From positions 124,001-188,000 of the forward strand of contig SZNP01000010.1 in the NCBI GenBank assembly GCA_005239435.1: a DNA stretch of 64,000 bases. The letters are read 5' to 3'. Shown here one piece after another: positions 1 through 7,873 of the stretch (position 1 is its first letter; every line of letters starts with the position of its first letter). The notes beneath the pieces are model-generated. The model ran no database searches and had not been told where the DNA came from. It saw only the letters and a list, made by a program, of their open reading frames with translations. This DNA comes from Halorussus salinisoli. Its GTDB lineage: Archaea; Halobacteriota; Halobacteria; Halobacteriales; Haladaptataceae. Both the position numbers and the translations under genes were made by a program.

Positions 1-140
1 TCGATTCACTCGTGAGCCTCGCGTGAATAGCTTCGAGGTGAAAACAGGGGAGCGAAACGACGGGGAGGGGAGCGTCAGGGGGACGGACGAGGTTTACAGA
101 CGCTAGCGAGGGGAGACGAGTCGGCGGGTATCGGGACCAC
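1..140. other. Left-edge non-coding stretch
   Basis: No convincing gene is seen here in either direction. It lies 3' of the minus-strand DUF7344 gene and has the G/A-rich runs common in haloarchaeal spacers. A gene ending left of the window cannot be excluded. Confidence 0.4.
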
Positions 141-542
141 CTACTCGTCCGGGAACTCCTTGTAATGGGTGTGTTCGAGATACTCCTCGAGCGTCGGTTG
201 TCGCCAGTAGCGTACCACGTCGCTCCGAGCGTCGAACTCCACGATGTCGGCCTCGGCGAGCTTCGGGAGATGGGTCTCTCGGAGTTCGTCGGCGACTTCC
301 TGCCGAGCAGCGTCCGTAATCCTCTCGTCCTCGGTGCGGGCTTCCCACATCGCTACTTCGTCGGCCAACGCTTCCACGTCGGCCAGACCGTCCTGCGTTC
401 CGATGAGTGCGTAGAGTGCGTATCGGCGACGGCTCTCCGCCAGGAGGCCGAAGAGCGTGTCGAAGGAGGGCGTTCTGACTGCGCGACCGTTCTGGAAGGC
501 GTCGTTGCCCTCGATACCCGACCGAATTGAATCGTTATTCAT
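141..542 (-). CDS. DUF7344-type winged-helix regulator
   Basis: This 133-residue soluble protein has the layout of the haloarchaeal DUF7344 domain. A low-complexity N-terminus (about 1-22) is followed by the recognisable block FDTLFGLLAESRRRYALYAL (23-42), which resembles the first helices of an ArsR-like winged helix, then helix pairs around 50-105. It ends in a short acidic tail. By family it is expected to bind DNA, but no targets are known from the sequence. An AT-rich TATA-like element (plus-strand 562-570) sits about 25 nt before the ATG, so the mRNA is probably leaderless. A second DUF7344 protein with added membrane helices is encoded at 54492. The domain call is confident; the regulatory role is inferred. 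Confidence 0.82.
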   Translation of the reverse strand: MNNDSIRSGIEGNDAFQNGRAVRTPSFDTLFGLLAESRRRYALYALIGTQDGLADVEALADEVAMWEARTEDERITDAARQEVADELRETHLPKLAEADIVEFDARSDVVRYWRQPTLEEYLEHTHYKEFPDE

Positions 543-559
543 GGCGGCTGACCTCCACC

Positions 560-571
560 CAAGTATTTATC
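560..571 (-). promoter_or_regulatory. TATA-like box of the DUF7344 gene
   Basis: Read on the minus strand the sequence is GGATAAATACTT, an archaeal TATA-like element centred about 25 nt before the ATG at 542. That spacing is typical of a haloarchaeal leaderless promoter. The rest of the 543-712 spacer shows no ORF. Confidence 0.5.
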
Positions 572-712
572 CAGAGGGGACAACAAACCCATGCCTCAAC
601 AATAAGGTACGGAAGGTAGAGAGTGTCAAACGTCGAATATCAACCGTTTTAGAGGTAGAACGAACGTTCACTCAGCCAACTGTTCGCGGTCGAACGACCG
701 TGCGACTGACCG

Positions 713-2740
713 CTATTTGTCGAGGAAGGTACCGACGAGTTTGCGGTGGGCCGCCTGCAAGTGCTGGTGGAGCGTCGGTGACGAGACGCCCAGCGACTCG
801 GCCACTTCCTGGCCGGTACTCTCGCGGGGATACTCGTAGTAGCCGGCGAAGTAGGCGGCCTGAAGTGCAGTTCGCTGTTTGTCGGTCAGGTCTTCGCCGA
901 GCGTCTGTCGGAACTCGGGCGAGGTGTCGACCGGCCGGTCCGTCTCTTGCTTGCTCACGAGTTCGGCACTAGGGTAGGTCGTCCGGAAACTGTCCACGAC
1001 GCTCCGGACGTTCACGTTCGAGGACGCCTCGACGACGTACCGTACCACGCCGTCCTCGGCGACCGCCGACTTGACCACGGTTCCGGCTTTGACGAGTTGG
1101 TCGACGCCGGACCACGCGGGGTCGAGTTCGAGCAGACACTCCTCGTCGTCTTCGGTGACTACCCGAGCGGCATCGATGACGTCCATCTCGTCCAACGAGT
1201 CGATGACAGCGGACGCCGACGCGCCCTCGACGGCGACGTATTCGAGGAGTCGGTCCTCGGCGATAGGGACGACCCCTTCGAGCGTGAACCGACAGTCGAG
1301 TTCGGTCGAGAGTCGGCCGAAACTCGACCTCGGACTCTCGACCCGTAGCTCCAGTTCGATTGCGTTGTCCGACAAGAGTAGGTTCCGGTTCTTGACCGCG
1401 TTGATGGCGAAGGCGACCATCTCGCCGAGCGTTTCGAGCGCAGTGCGTTCCCGGTCGCTGTACGCACCAGTACACGCCCCGCTGATACCGAGGACGCCGT
1501 AGTTCGTGTTGGCGTACGTCAGCGGAACGAGGACCGCCGAAGACATCTCCAACTCGCGCATTATCTCGCTCTCGCGGTCGGAGAGTATCTCCGAGTCCGT
1601 CACGTCGGGGACGACGACGGACACGCCCTCGCCGATGACTCGCGCGAGGGAGTTCTCGTCGTCGGAGCGCGTGCTGGTCGCCTCGACGAGGCGTTCGATC
1701 TCGTCGCGCTCGACGCCGGCGACGACGCTCGGCCCTCTCCGCTCGTCTTTCACCCACGGTCCGCCGACCCACGCGAACTCGTAGAACTCCGAGTTGGCCA
1801 ACTCCTCGCAGACGATCTGCTCTACCTCCTCGCGTGTCGCCGACGCGACCAGCGACTGGACGATGCTGTGAATCAGGCCGTTGATGCGGTTGAGTCGGGT
1901 CAGCGCGTCGCGACTCTCGGCGAGTTGGTGTTCGTTCTCCCGACGGTCGGTCACGTCGCGGGCCACCCAGACCACCGCCTCGCGGCCGTCGATGGTGTCG
2001 CCCAGCGGGGCAGTCCGGCCCTCGTACCACCGGACGCCGCCGGCGGTCTCGACTCGGTACTCTATGGTCTCGACTCCGCCGGTTTCGAGGGTGGTCCGGA
2101 TGAGGTCGAGAAACCGGTCGGCCTGCGGTCCGGGGAACGCGTCGTGGAGCTGTCTCCCGACGAGTTTCTCCTGTTCGACCGTCCGGAGATCCTCCGTACC
2201 CGGCCCGGACATCACCTCCAGGTACCGACCGTTCTCGTCGATGATGAACGCCACGTCGGGGAAGGCGTTGGTCAACTCCCTGAGGCGGTCGCCCGAGAGA
2301 CCCGACTCGATTTCGACGCTGATCGCGGCGACGGCACGACCGACTCGCTCTCGGAGTCGTTCGCCGCCCGCGTCCTTGGGCAGGTAGTCGGTCACGCCCA
2401 TTCCGACGGCCTCGCTGGCGACTTCCTCGCTCCCGGACCCCGTGAAAATGACGAACGGCAGGTTCGGATGGTCGTGGCGGACGTGTTCGAGCAGGGCCAG
2501 TCCGTCGCTCTCGGGCAGGTCGTACTCGCTGACGACGCAATCGACGCTCCCGTCGGTGGCGAGTCGGTCGCGCGCGGCCGCGGCGGTCGAGACGGTCGAG
2601 AGCGACACGTCGTCGGCGTCCGAGAGCGAAGGCGGCGGGTCGGCGGTGTCCACGTAGAGGACCTCGACCGTCTTCATCGCGGGGTCGTAAGTCGCTCGGT
2701 CGGGCATCGCCCGTTCGAGAGTTGGTCGTTCGGAGGTCAC
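713..2740 (-). CDS. Receiver-PAS-GAF-bat HTH sensor/regulator
   Basis: This is a multidomain haloarchaeal signal transducer related to the bacterio-opsin activator Bat. A receiver domain (about 22-140) has the likely phosphoacceptor Asp in CVVSEYDLPESDG and the conserved Lys in DYLPKD. A PAS domain (about 150-265) starts at LRELTNAFPDVAFIIDENG. A GAF domain (about 285-445) follows, then the bat-associated region and a C-terminal HTH_10 domain (about 620-675, near LTDKQRTALQAAYFAGYY). There is no histidine kinase domain, so it probably receives phosphate or ligand input and binds DNA directly. The frame opens with GTG at 2740; ATG codons at 2707 and 2677 are alternatives, and 2677 starts exactly at the receiver fold. 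Its target genes are unknown. Confidence 0.85.
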   Translation of the reverse strand: MTSERPTLERAMPDRATYDPAMKTVEVLYVDTADPPPSLSDADDVSLSTVSTAAAARDRLATDGSVDCVVSEYDLPESDGLALLEHVRHDHPNLPFVIFTGSGSEEVASEAVGMGVTDYLPKDAGGERLRERVGRAVAAISVEIESGLSGDRLRELTNAFPDVAFIIDENGRYLEVMSGPGTEDLRTVEQEKLVGRQLHDAFPGPQADRFLDLIRTTLETGGVETIEYRVETAGGVRWYEGRTAPLGDTIDGREAVVWVARDVTDRRENEHQLAESRDALTRLNRINGLIHSIVQSLVASATREEVEQIVCEELANSEFYEFAWVGGPWVKDERRGPSVVAGVERDEIERLVEATSTRSDDENSLARVIGEGVSVVVPDVTDSEILSDRESEIMRELEMSSAVLVPLTYANTNYGVLGISGACTGAYSDRERTALETLGEMVAFAINAVKNRNLLLSDNAIELELRVESPRSSFGRLSTELDCRFTLEGVVPIAEDRLLEYVAVEGASASAVIDSLDEMDVIDAARVVTEDDEECLLELDPAWSGVDQLVKAGTVVKSAVAEDGVVRYVVEASSNVNVRSVVDSFRTTYPSAELVSKQETDRPVDTSPEFRQTLGEDLTDKQRTALQAAYFAGYYEYPRESTGQEVAESLGVSSPTLHQHLQAAHRKLVGTFLDK

Positions 2741-2853
2741 TACTGACCGTTGCTACGCCCCCGTGAACGTAAGGGTCTTGGTTAGCGTGCGAAGACGTCC
2801 GGGGTGAATCGAATCCGGACGAGTTTTCCCGAAGACGCTCCAACCGGTGGATA

Positions 2854-4578
2854 ATGAACGACGAACTCCGCGAGCAGATCGAGACGGAGGCAGAGAAACA
2901 CGCCCTCGTCAACGCGGTCAAGCACGAGAGCGAGGCCGACGTGGGCGCGGTCATGGGACCGCTGATGGGCGAGAATCCCGACTTCCGCCAGCACGGCGAC
3001 GAGATTCCCGGTGTCATCGCGCCGGTGGTCTCGCGGGTCAACGAATCGAGCGCCGAGGAGCGACGCGAGCGACTCGCCGAACTCGCGCCCGACTGGTTGG
3101 AGGAGATCGAGAGCGAGGACGAGGGCGAGGACACAATGCTGCCCGACCTCCCGAACGCCGACGAGTACGACGACGTTCGGATGCGCCTCGCGCCCAACCC
3201 CAACGGCCCGTGGCACGTCGGCCACGCTCGGATGCCCGCGGTCATCGGTACCTACGCCGAGGAGTACGACGGCGAGTTCATCGTCCGGTTCGACGACACC
3301 GACCCCGAGACCAAGCGACCGCTGCTGTGGGCCTACGACGAGATTCTGGAGGAAGTCGAGTATCTCGGCTTCGAACCCGCCGAGGTCTACCGGGCGAGCG
3401 ACCGCCTCGAAACCTACTACGACTACGCCCGTGACCTCATCGAGAAGGGCGGAGCCTACACCTGCTCGTGTTCCGGCGACGAGTTCTCGGACCTGAAGAA
3501 CTCCGCGGAGGCCTGCCCTCACCGCGACAAGGACGCCGAGACCACGATGGACGAGTTCGAGGCCATGGTCGCTGGCGAGTACGAGTCGGGCGAGATGGTC
3601 CTCCGGGTCAAGACCGACATCGAACACAAGAACCCGGCCCTGCGCGACTGGGTGGGCTTCCGCATCATCGACACGCCACACCCCCGCGAGGAGGCCGAAG
3701 AGTACCGATGCTGGCCGATGCTCGACTTCCAGTCTGGCGTGGACGACCATCTTACCGGCGTCACCCACATCATCCGGGGCATCGACCTACAGGACTCGGC
3801 CAAGCGCCAGCAGTTCGTCTACGACTACTTCGACTGGGAGTACCCCGAGGTCATCCACTGGGGCCACGTCCAGGTGGACGAGTACGACGTGAAGATGTCC
3901 ACCTCGACCATCCGGGAACTCATCGAGGACGGCGAACTCGACGGCTGGGACGACCCGCGCGCGCCCACCATCCCGAGCGTCCGCAGGCGGGGGATTCGCG
4001 GCGAGGCCATCGTGGACGCGATGGTCGGACTCGGAACCTCCACCAGCAACGTCGATCTGGCGATGAGTACGGTCTACTCGAACAACCGCGAACTCATCGA
4101 CGACGACGCCGACCGCTACTTCTTCGTGCGCGAGGACCACGTGGACTTCACGCTCGCGGGTGACTACCCGGACGCAGCACACCCGCCGGTCCACCCCGAA
4201 CACGACGACCGGGGCACCCGCGACATCGACGCCGGAACCCGCGTCCGCATCGAAAAGTCCGACGTGCCCGCCGACGGCGACCGAATCTGGCTCAAAGGGT
4301 TCGGCTGTTTCCGGCGCGACGACGACGAGTTCGAGTACGTCGGCGACGACATCTCGGCGGTCCGAGAGGAGGGCGTGGACGTGATTCACTGGGTCCCGGC
4401 CGACAGCGCGACCCTGACCCGGATGCGGACCGTCCGCGGCGACGTGATGGGCTACGCGGAACCGGGCTTCCGCGAGACCGACTCCGACGAGATGGTCCAG
4501 TTCGAGCGCGTCGGCTTCGTGCGGGTCGATAGACACGAGGCAGACGACGAGACGGTCGTGTACTTCGCCCACGAGTAG
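2854..4578 (+). CDS. gltX: Glutamyl-tRNA synthetase (archaeal type)
   Basis: Charges tRNA-Glu with glutamate in the cytoplasm; in archaea the non-discriminating enzyme also makes Glu-tRNA-Gln for GatDE. The class I signature appears as PNPNGPWHVGHARMPA near residues 112-127 (HIGH variant HVGH) and the KMSKS-like loop as DVKMSTSTIRE near 345. An archaeal N-terminal helical extension of about 100 residues precedes the Rossmann fold, and the C-terminal beta-barrel anticodon domain (about 400-574) is the archaeal/GlnRS-like form. At 574 aa it has the usual length. The ATG is preceded by a short spacer after the divergent bat-type gene. Confidence 0.97.
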   Translation: MNDELREQIETEAEKHALVNAVKHESEADVGAVMGPLMGENPDFRQHGDEIPGVIAPVVSRVNESSAEERRERLAELAPDWLEEIESEDEGEDTMLPDLPNADEYDDVRMRLAPNPNGPWHVGHARMPAVIGTYAEEYDGEFIVRFDDTDPETKRPLLWAYDEILEEVEYLGFEPAEVYRASDRLETYYDYARDLIEKGGAYTCSCSGDEFSDLKNSAEACPHRDKDAETTMDEFEAMVAGEYESGEMVLRVKTDIEHKNPALRDWVGFRIIDTPHPREEAEEYRCWPMLDFQSGVDDHLTGVTHIIRGIDLQDSAKRQQFVYDYFDWEYPEVIHWGHVQVDEYDVKMSTSTIRELIEDGELDGWDDPRAPTIPSVRRRGIRGEAIVDAMVGLGTSTSNVDLAMSTVYSNNRELIDDDADRYFFVREDHVDFTLAGDYPDAAHPPVHPEHDDRGTRDIDAGTRVRIEKSDVPADGDRIWLKGFGCFRRDDDEFEYVGDDISAVREEGVDVIHWVPADSATLTRMRTVRGDVMGYAEPGFRETDSDEMVQFERVGFVRVDRHEADDETVVYFAHE

Positions 4579-4630
4579 CCGTCTCCGAATCGAACACGAC
4601 TGCATCGGACGCGTAGTGCCATCGTGGGCT

Positions 4631-5340
4631 CTATTCGAACGGGACGACGAACGATTTCAGTAGACCTTTCTCGGCAGGTTCGGGTACTTCGGAGACCCGA
4701 GCGTAAGCCCCCGGGTTCAGGTCCACGTGGAAGCACGCATTTTCGCGTTCCACCCCATCGAGCAGTTCCGGACTGTTGATCGTCTGCATCCCGCCCACGA
4801 ACGTCCCCGGTTCGTTCCCGTCCGACACGAGTGGTTCGGGTCCGTCCAGTTCGTCCAGCCGTTCACGTCGGCGACGTCCGTGTCGTCGTCGAAGCGAATC
4901 AGGTGAACGTCGTGCCCGACGAGGTTGTCGTACATCTGTTGATTCTCGACCCGAACTGCCACCGTGTGCTGGCCGGGGCTGACGTTCTCCTCGGCGTCGA
5001 TTCCGTCGGTCGAGAGCGAGAGGTTCGGGGTCGCCTTCGGCTCCGCCGCGGACTGTCCGTCACGGTGAGTAGGTCTATCGTTCCGAGGTACGAGTGGAAC
5101 TCCCCTTCGTCGTTGTTCACGTATCGTTCCACGATGTACTTGCCCGACTCCAGATTCACGGTCGTCCTCGAAGTCGTGTGGCCCGAGGTCAAGCCGACAC
5201 CACCGCTGGACGACACGTCGCCGAACCAACTCGTAAGTCCTCGGGTGTAGCACTCGCCGTACCCGTTACGACACCCCGACGACTGTTGCGGTGATCGTTT
5301 TCAGTACTGGTCGCCGGTTCGTCGGTTTCAGTCCGTACAT
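4631..5340 (-). pseudogene. Frameshifted secreted-protein gene
   Basis: Four consecutive minus-strand frames each look like haloarchaeal coding sequence. From an ATG at 5340 comes MYGLKPTNRRPVLKTITATV, a twin-arginine-like signal, which hits a stop after about 24 residues. The next frame holds TVNLESGKYIVERYVNNDEG (about 5160-5100). The next holds VSPGQHTVAVRVENQQMYDN (about 4980-4920). The last gives TFVGGMQTINSPELLDG and AYARVSEVPEPAEKGLLKSF, ending at 4631. At least three frameshifts are needed to join them. Together they make an exported beta-rich protein of about 230 residues. It is either a decayed gene or a cluster of sequencing errors. I do not recognise a named family. Confidence 0.6.
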
Positions 5341-5583
5341 AGGTGTATGCTCCGGTCGGTTTGCCTCGGTCGACGGCCGTTCCGCTACTCGTCTCCACCG
5401 ACTCTCTCCATGTCGTCCAGCGCAGTGCTGGGTCGTAGTGGAGAGCACCGTTACTCACGTGAACCCACAGCCACGAAAGTGTTTTCTGAACGATGTTTTG
5501 GTCAGTCGAGTGTCTCAACGACTATCGAGTCGAGAAACCGACTATTCGGAGTTTCTACATGGAAAATAGGGGTGTACAAACAC

Positions 5584-5754
5584 ATGACGTACGAGGGCGA
5601 ACCCACGACGCTGGCACCCGACGAGGTCGTTCGCTCGACGGAGCCGTTCGGAGTCCAGTTCACGTTCAATATCGACGGCGATACCCTCACGCTGACCGTC
5701 GACGACGACCTGACCGTGGTTGACGTGGCGAAACGGCGGGCGGCCGAAATCTGA
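5584..5754 (+). CDS. Small acidic hypothetical protein
   Basis: A 56-residue frame starts at an ATG preceded by an A-rich stretch and ends with AKRRAAEI. The segment FGVQFTFNIDGDTLTLTVDD (about 22-41) has the alternating hydrophobic pattern of beta strands and the acidic bias of real haloarchaeal proteins. I do not recognise the family. It could be a genuine small protein or the tail of a decayed gene, since the neighbouring gene at 4631-5340 is frameshifted. The open frame also extends upstream of this ATG. Confidence 0.4.
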   Translation: MTYEGEPTTLAPDEVVRSTEPFGVQFTFNIDGDTLTLTVDDDLTVVDVAKRRAAEI

Positions 5755-6040
5755 TGAACACGCGCTGTCTCTCGCACGGACCGCCTCGATTCACTCGACG
5801 CCCTACGAGAAATATCTCCACTCCTTAAAGAAACGAATATGATTCCTAAGACAACGTTTTTGTTCTTATTTAGCGCCAGGCGGCCCCTCGCAGTCTTCGC
5901 GCTCCGTCCCGGTCCACTCGGTTCACCCTATCCAAAAATCATAGGTGTCGGCGAAGTCGGTACGGGTGGCATTCCACAACGAAGAGAGAAGAACTCGCCG
6001 GGTGACGCTGAACACCCATCGGGGGCGTAGCTACGGGAGA
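5755..6040. other. Intergenic region with AT-rich promoter island
   Basis: About 285 bp without a supportable gene. An AT-rich segment at about 5820-5875 (TTCTTATTTA near 5864) could carry the promoter of the downstream exported cyclase. The short open frames here have no coding character. Confidence 0.4.
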
Positions 6041-6055
6041 ATGCTGGGGGAATCC

Positions 6056-7270
6056 ATGAGCGAACGGAAATCAGAATCGACCTGCGACTGCACCAACAGC
6101 GACTTCGACCGACGGGAGTTCCTTCGGGAGTCGGGCGCGCTGCTGGCGTTCGCGGCCGCCGGGGTCGCCCCGTCCGAAGTCGCCGCACAGTCCGACCAAC
6201 CGGAGGGCGATCTCGAGGCCCTGCTCGAAGACGCGCCGCGGAACTGGGGGCGGTGGGGAGACGACGACGAACTCGGGGCGTTCAACTTCCTCGGAAGCGA
6301 GGAGGCGCTGGCCGGGATGGAGGCCGTCACCAGAGATGAGGCGACCGGGGCCGAGACGTTCACGCTCCAACTCTCGATGACCGGGGAGGTCGCAAACGAC
6401 CCCATCTTTCCGACGAGAACAGTCGCGCGACGTACCAATACTCAGGACGAGCAATCGTACGAGGAGGGCGAGGCCGAACCGTCGGCCGGGGGGCTGAAGT
6501 TCACCGACGACCGCTTCGTCAACCAACTCTACACGCAGGGGACGACACACGTGGATGCGCCGGGCCACGCGTGGTACGGCGACCAGATTTACAACGGGTT
6601 CGACGCCAGCACGACCGCGGCCACCAAGGAGTTCGACGAGCCGCTCGAAAGCTGTGGCGGCGACCCGGTAGACGAGACGCGAGGGATGGGTAGAGCGGAC
6701 ATCTCTCACGTCGCCGACCACGGCATCGTCGGCCGGGGCGTCCTGCTCGACGTGGGGCGGGCGATGGGCGGGGAGAACGACCGACTGGAGCCGAACGCCT
6801 GCATCTCGCTCTCGGACCTGCGACGGACCGCCTACCAGCAGGACGTTGTCCTCCGGAAGCGTGACGTGCCACTTGTTCGAACCGGGTCGGCCGCGCGCGT
6901 CCGCGACGACGACCCCGAACACGAGTGGGCGCCGCTCGAAGAACCGGGGCTGTGCTACAGCGAGGACCTCGTGGAGTGGGTCCACGAGATGGAGTTTCCC
7001 GTCGTCGGCGGTGACACCCTGAGCGTCGAGAAGAACGTCCAGACGATAGACGGCGAGGAGTATCTCGTACCGCTCCACGGCGCGTTCCACCGGAACCTCG
7101 GGGTTCCGTTCGCCGAAGTGTTGTGGCTCGAAGACCTCGCGGAGAGTTGCGCGAGCGACGGCGTCTACGACTTCCTGTTCGCCGGTGCGCCGCTCAACAT
7201 CGAGCGCGCGACCGGCGCACCCATCAATCCCGTCGTGGTGAAAGCGTCGATGGGCGAGGAGTCGAACTGA
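6056..7270 (+). CDS. Tat-exported cyclase/kynurenine-formamidase-like hydrolase
   Basis: This protein of about 404 residues has a Tat signal (DRREFLRESGALLAFAAAGV, about 17-36) and a likely cleavage region near SEVAAQS, so it should be exported folded. The core belongs to the cyclase family (PF04199, kynurenine formamidase fold). The metal-binding signature reads QGTTHVDAPGH near residue 160-170, with further conserved His/Glu positions near the C-terminus. Such enzymes hydrolyse amides or lactones at a metal centre; the substrate here is unknown. ATG codons at 6041 and 6056 are both possible, and 6056 is preferred because it gives a compact N-terminus before the Tat motif. No operon partner is evident. 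Confidence 0.85.
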   Translation: MSERKSESTCDCTNSDFDRREFLRESGALLAFAAAGVAPSEVAAQSDQPEGDLEALLEDAPRNWGRWGDDDELGAFNFLGSEEALAGMEAVTRDEATGAETFTLQLSMTGEVANDPIFPTRTVARRTNTQDEQSYEEGEAEPSAGGLKFTDDRFVNQLYTQGTTHVDAPGHAWYGDQIYNGFDASTTAATKEFDEPLESCGGDPVDETRGMGRADISHVADHGIVGRGVLLDVGRAMGGENDRLEPNACISLSDLRRTAYQQDVVLRKRDVPLVRTGSAARVRDDDPEHEWAPLEEPGLCYSEDLVEWVHEMEFPVVGGDTLSVEKNVQTIDGEEYLVPLHGAFHRNLGVPFAEVLWLEDLAESCASDGVYDFLFAGAPLNIERATGAPINPVVVKASMGEESN

Positions 7271-7274
7271 CCCG

Positions 7275-7433
7275 TCAGGACCACTCGTCGGCCTCTTCCA
7301 GCGGGTCCGCGACCACGCCGTCCTGTTGGGCCAGCGCGCGGGCGTGGCCCGCACAGACGATTCGGTTCTCGTCCCACGGGACGTGGAGTCTAACGGTTGC
7401 CGGTTCGGAACACCCCGACTCGGCACATTTCAT
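7275..7433 (-). CDS. 52-residue Cys-containing small protein
   Basis: A short convergent gene just 4 nt beyond the cyclase stop. Translation gives MKCAESGCSEPATVRLHVPW (1-20) followed by DENRIVCAGHARALAQQDG, ending with EEADEWS. The CX4C pair and the later Cys/His (C27, H30) could form a small zinc site. Its length and composition match small conserved haloarchaeal proteins of unknown function. The ATG lies at 7431-7433. The function is not known; the reality of the gene is supported by the acidic composition and the metal-ligand spacing. Confidence 0.7.
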   Translation of the reverse strand: MKCAESGCSEPATVRLHVPWDENRIVCAGHARALAQQDGVVADPLEEADEWS

Positions 7434-7534
7434 CGTCGGGGCGTTCGTCTTCTAACAACATCCCACTGTCGCCTTTAAAAGTATCCTTACCAATCAACCC
7501 GTCGATTCACCCAGCTACGGCCGATAGGAACTTT

Positions 7535-7819
7535 ATGTCCGACGACCCAGCGATATCCGACGACCCGACTCGGAAACGCCACGTCGGCGACGAGTCTCCG
7601 ACCGAAGCCGTCGTCAACGCCGTGGCCGCGGCCCGCGACTGCGAGCCGACCGACTTGCCGCCGTTGAACGACACGATAGACCCCGACGCGCTGGACGGTC
7701 TCTTCGCCGACACGATAACCGGGCCCGCCCGCGAAGGCGGACGCATCGTGTTCGAGTACGGTGGCTGTACGGTGACGCTGCTGGGAACCGGCGACGTGCG
7801 CGTGGACGTGAACGACTGA
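7535..7819 (+). CDS. HalOD1 output-domain protein
   Basis: A 94-residue stand-alone HalOD1 domain, a family typical of haloarchaeal signalling proteins. The signature is clear: AVVNAVAAARDCEPTDLPPL (about 29-48) followed by DTIDPDALDGLFAD, then a beta hairpin with IVFEYGGCTVTLLGTGDVRV. HalOD1 often occurs C-terminal to receiver or PAS domains; here it is free-standing. The biochemical role of the domain is not established. The ATG at 7535 gives a short acidic lead-in. It converges with tmcA on the other strand. Confidence 0.88.
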   Translation: MSDDPAISDDPTRKRHVGDESPTEAVVNAVAAARDCEPTDLPPLNDTIDPDALDGLFADTITGPAREGGRIVFEYGGCTVTLLGTGDVRVDVND

Positions 7820-7873
7820 GGTCGTCGGTCGAAGGACCTCTGTCGTCGGTTATCGCCCTACTCTCGTCGTCGC

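Noticed and set aside
1868-2746. A 292-codon frame opposite the bat-type sensor
   Set aside because: Mirror of a gene with clear receiver, PAS, GAF and HTH domains; no independent evidence of coding.
3787-4605. A 272-codon frame opposite gltX
   Set aside because: Antisense of a confidently identified essential gene; no domain in the translation.
5839-6030. A 63-codon frame upstream of the cyclase gene
   Set aside because: It overlaps the likely promoter and its translation has no haloarchaeal coding character.
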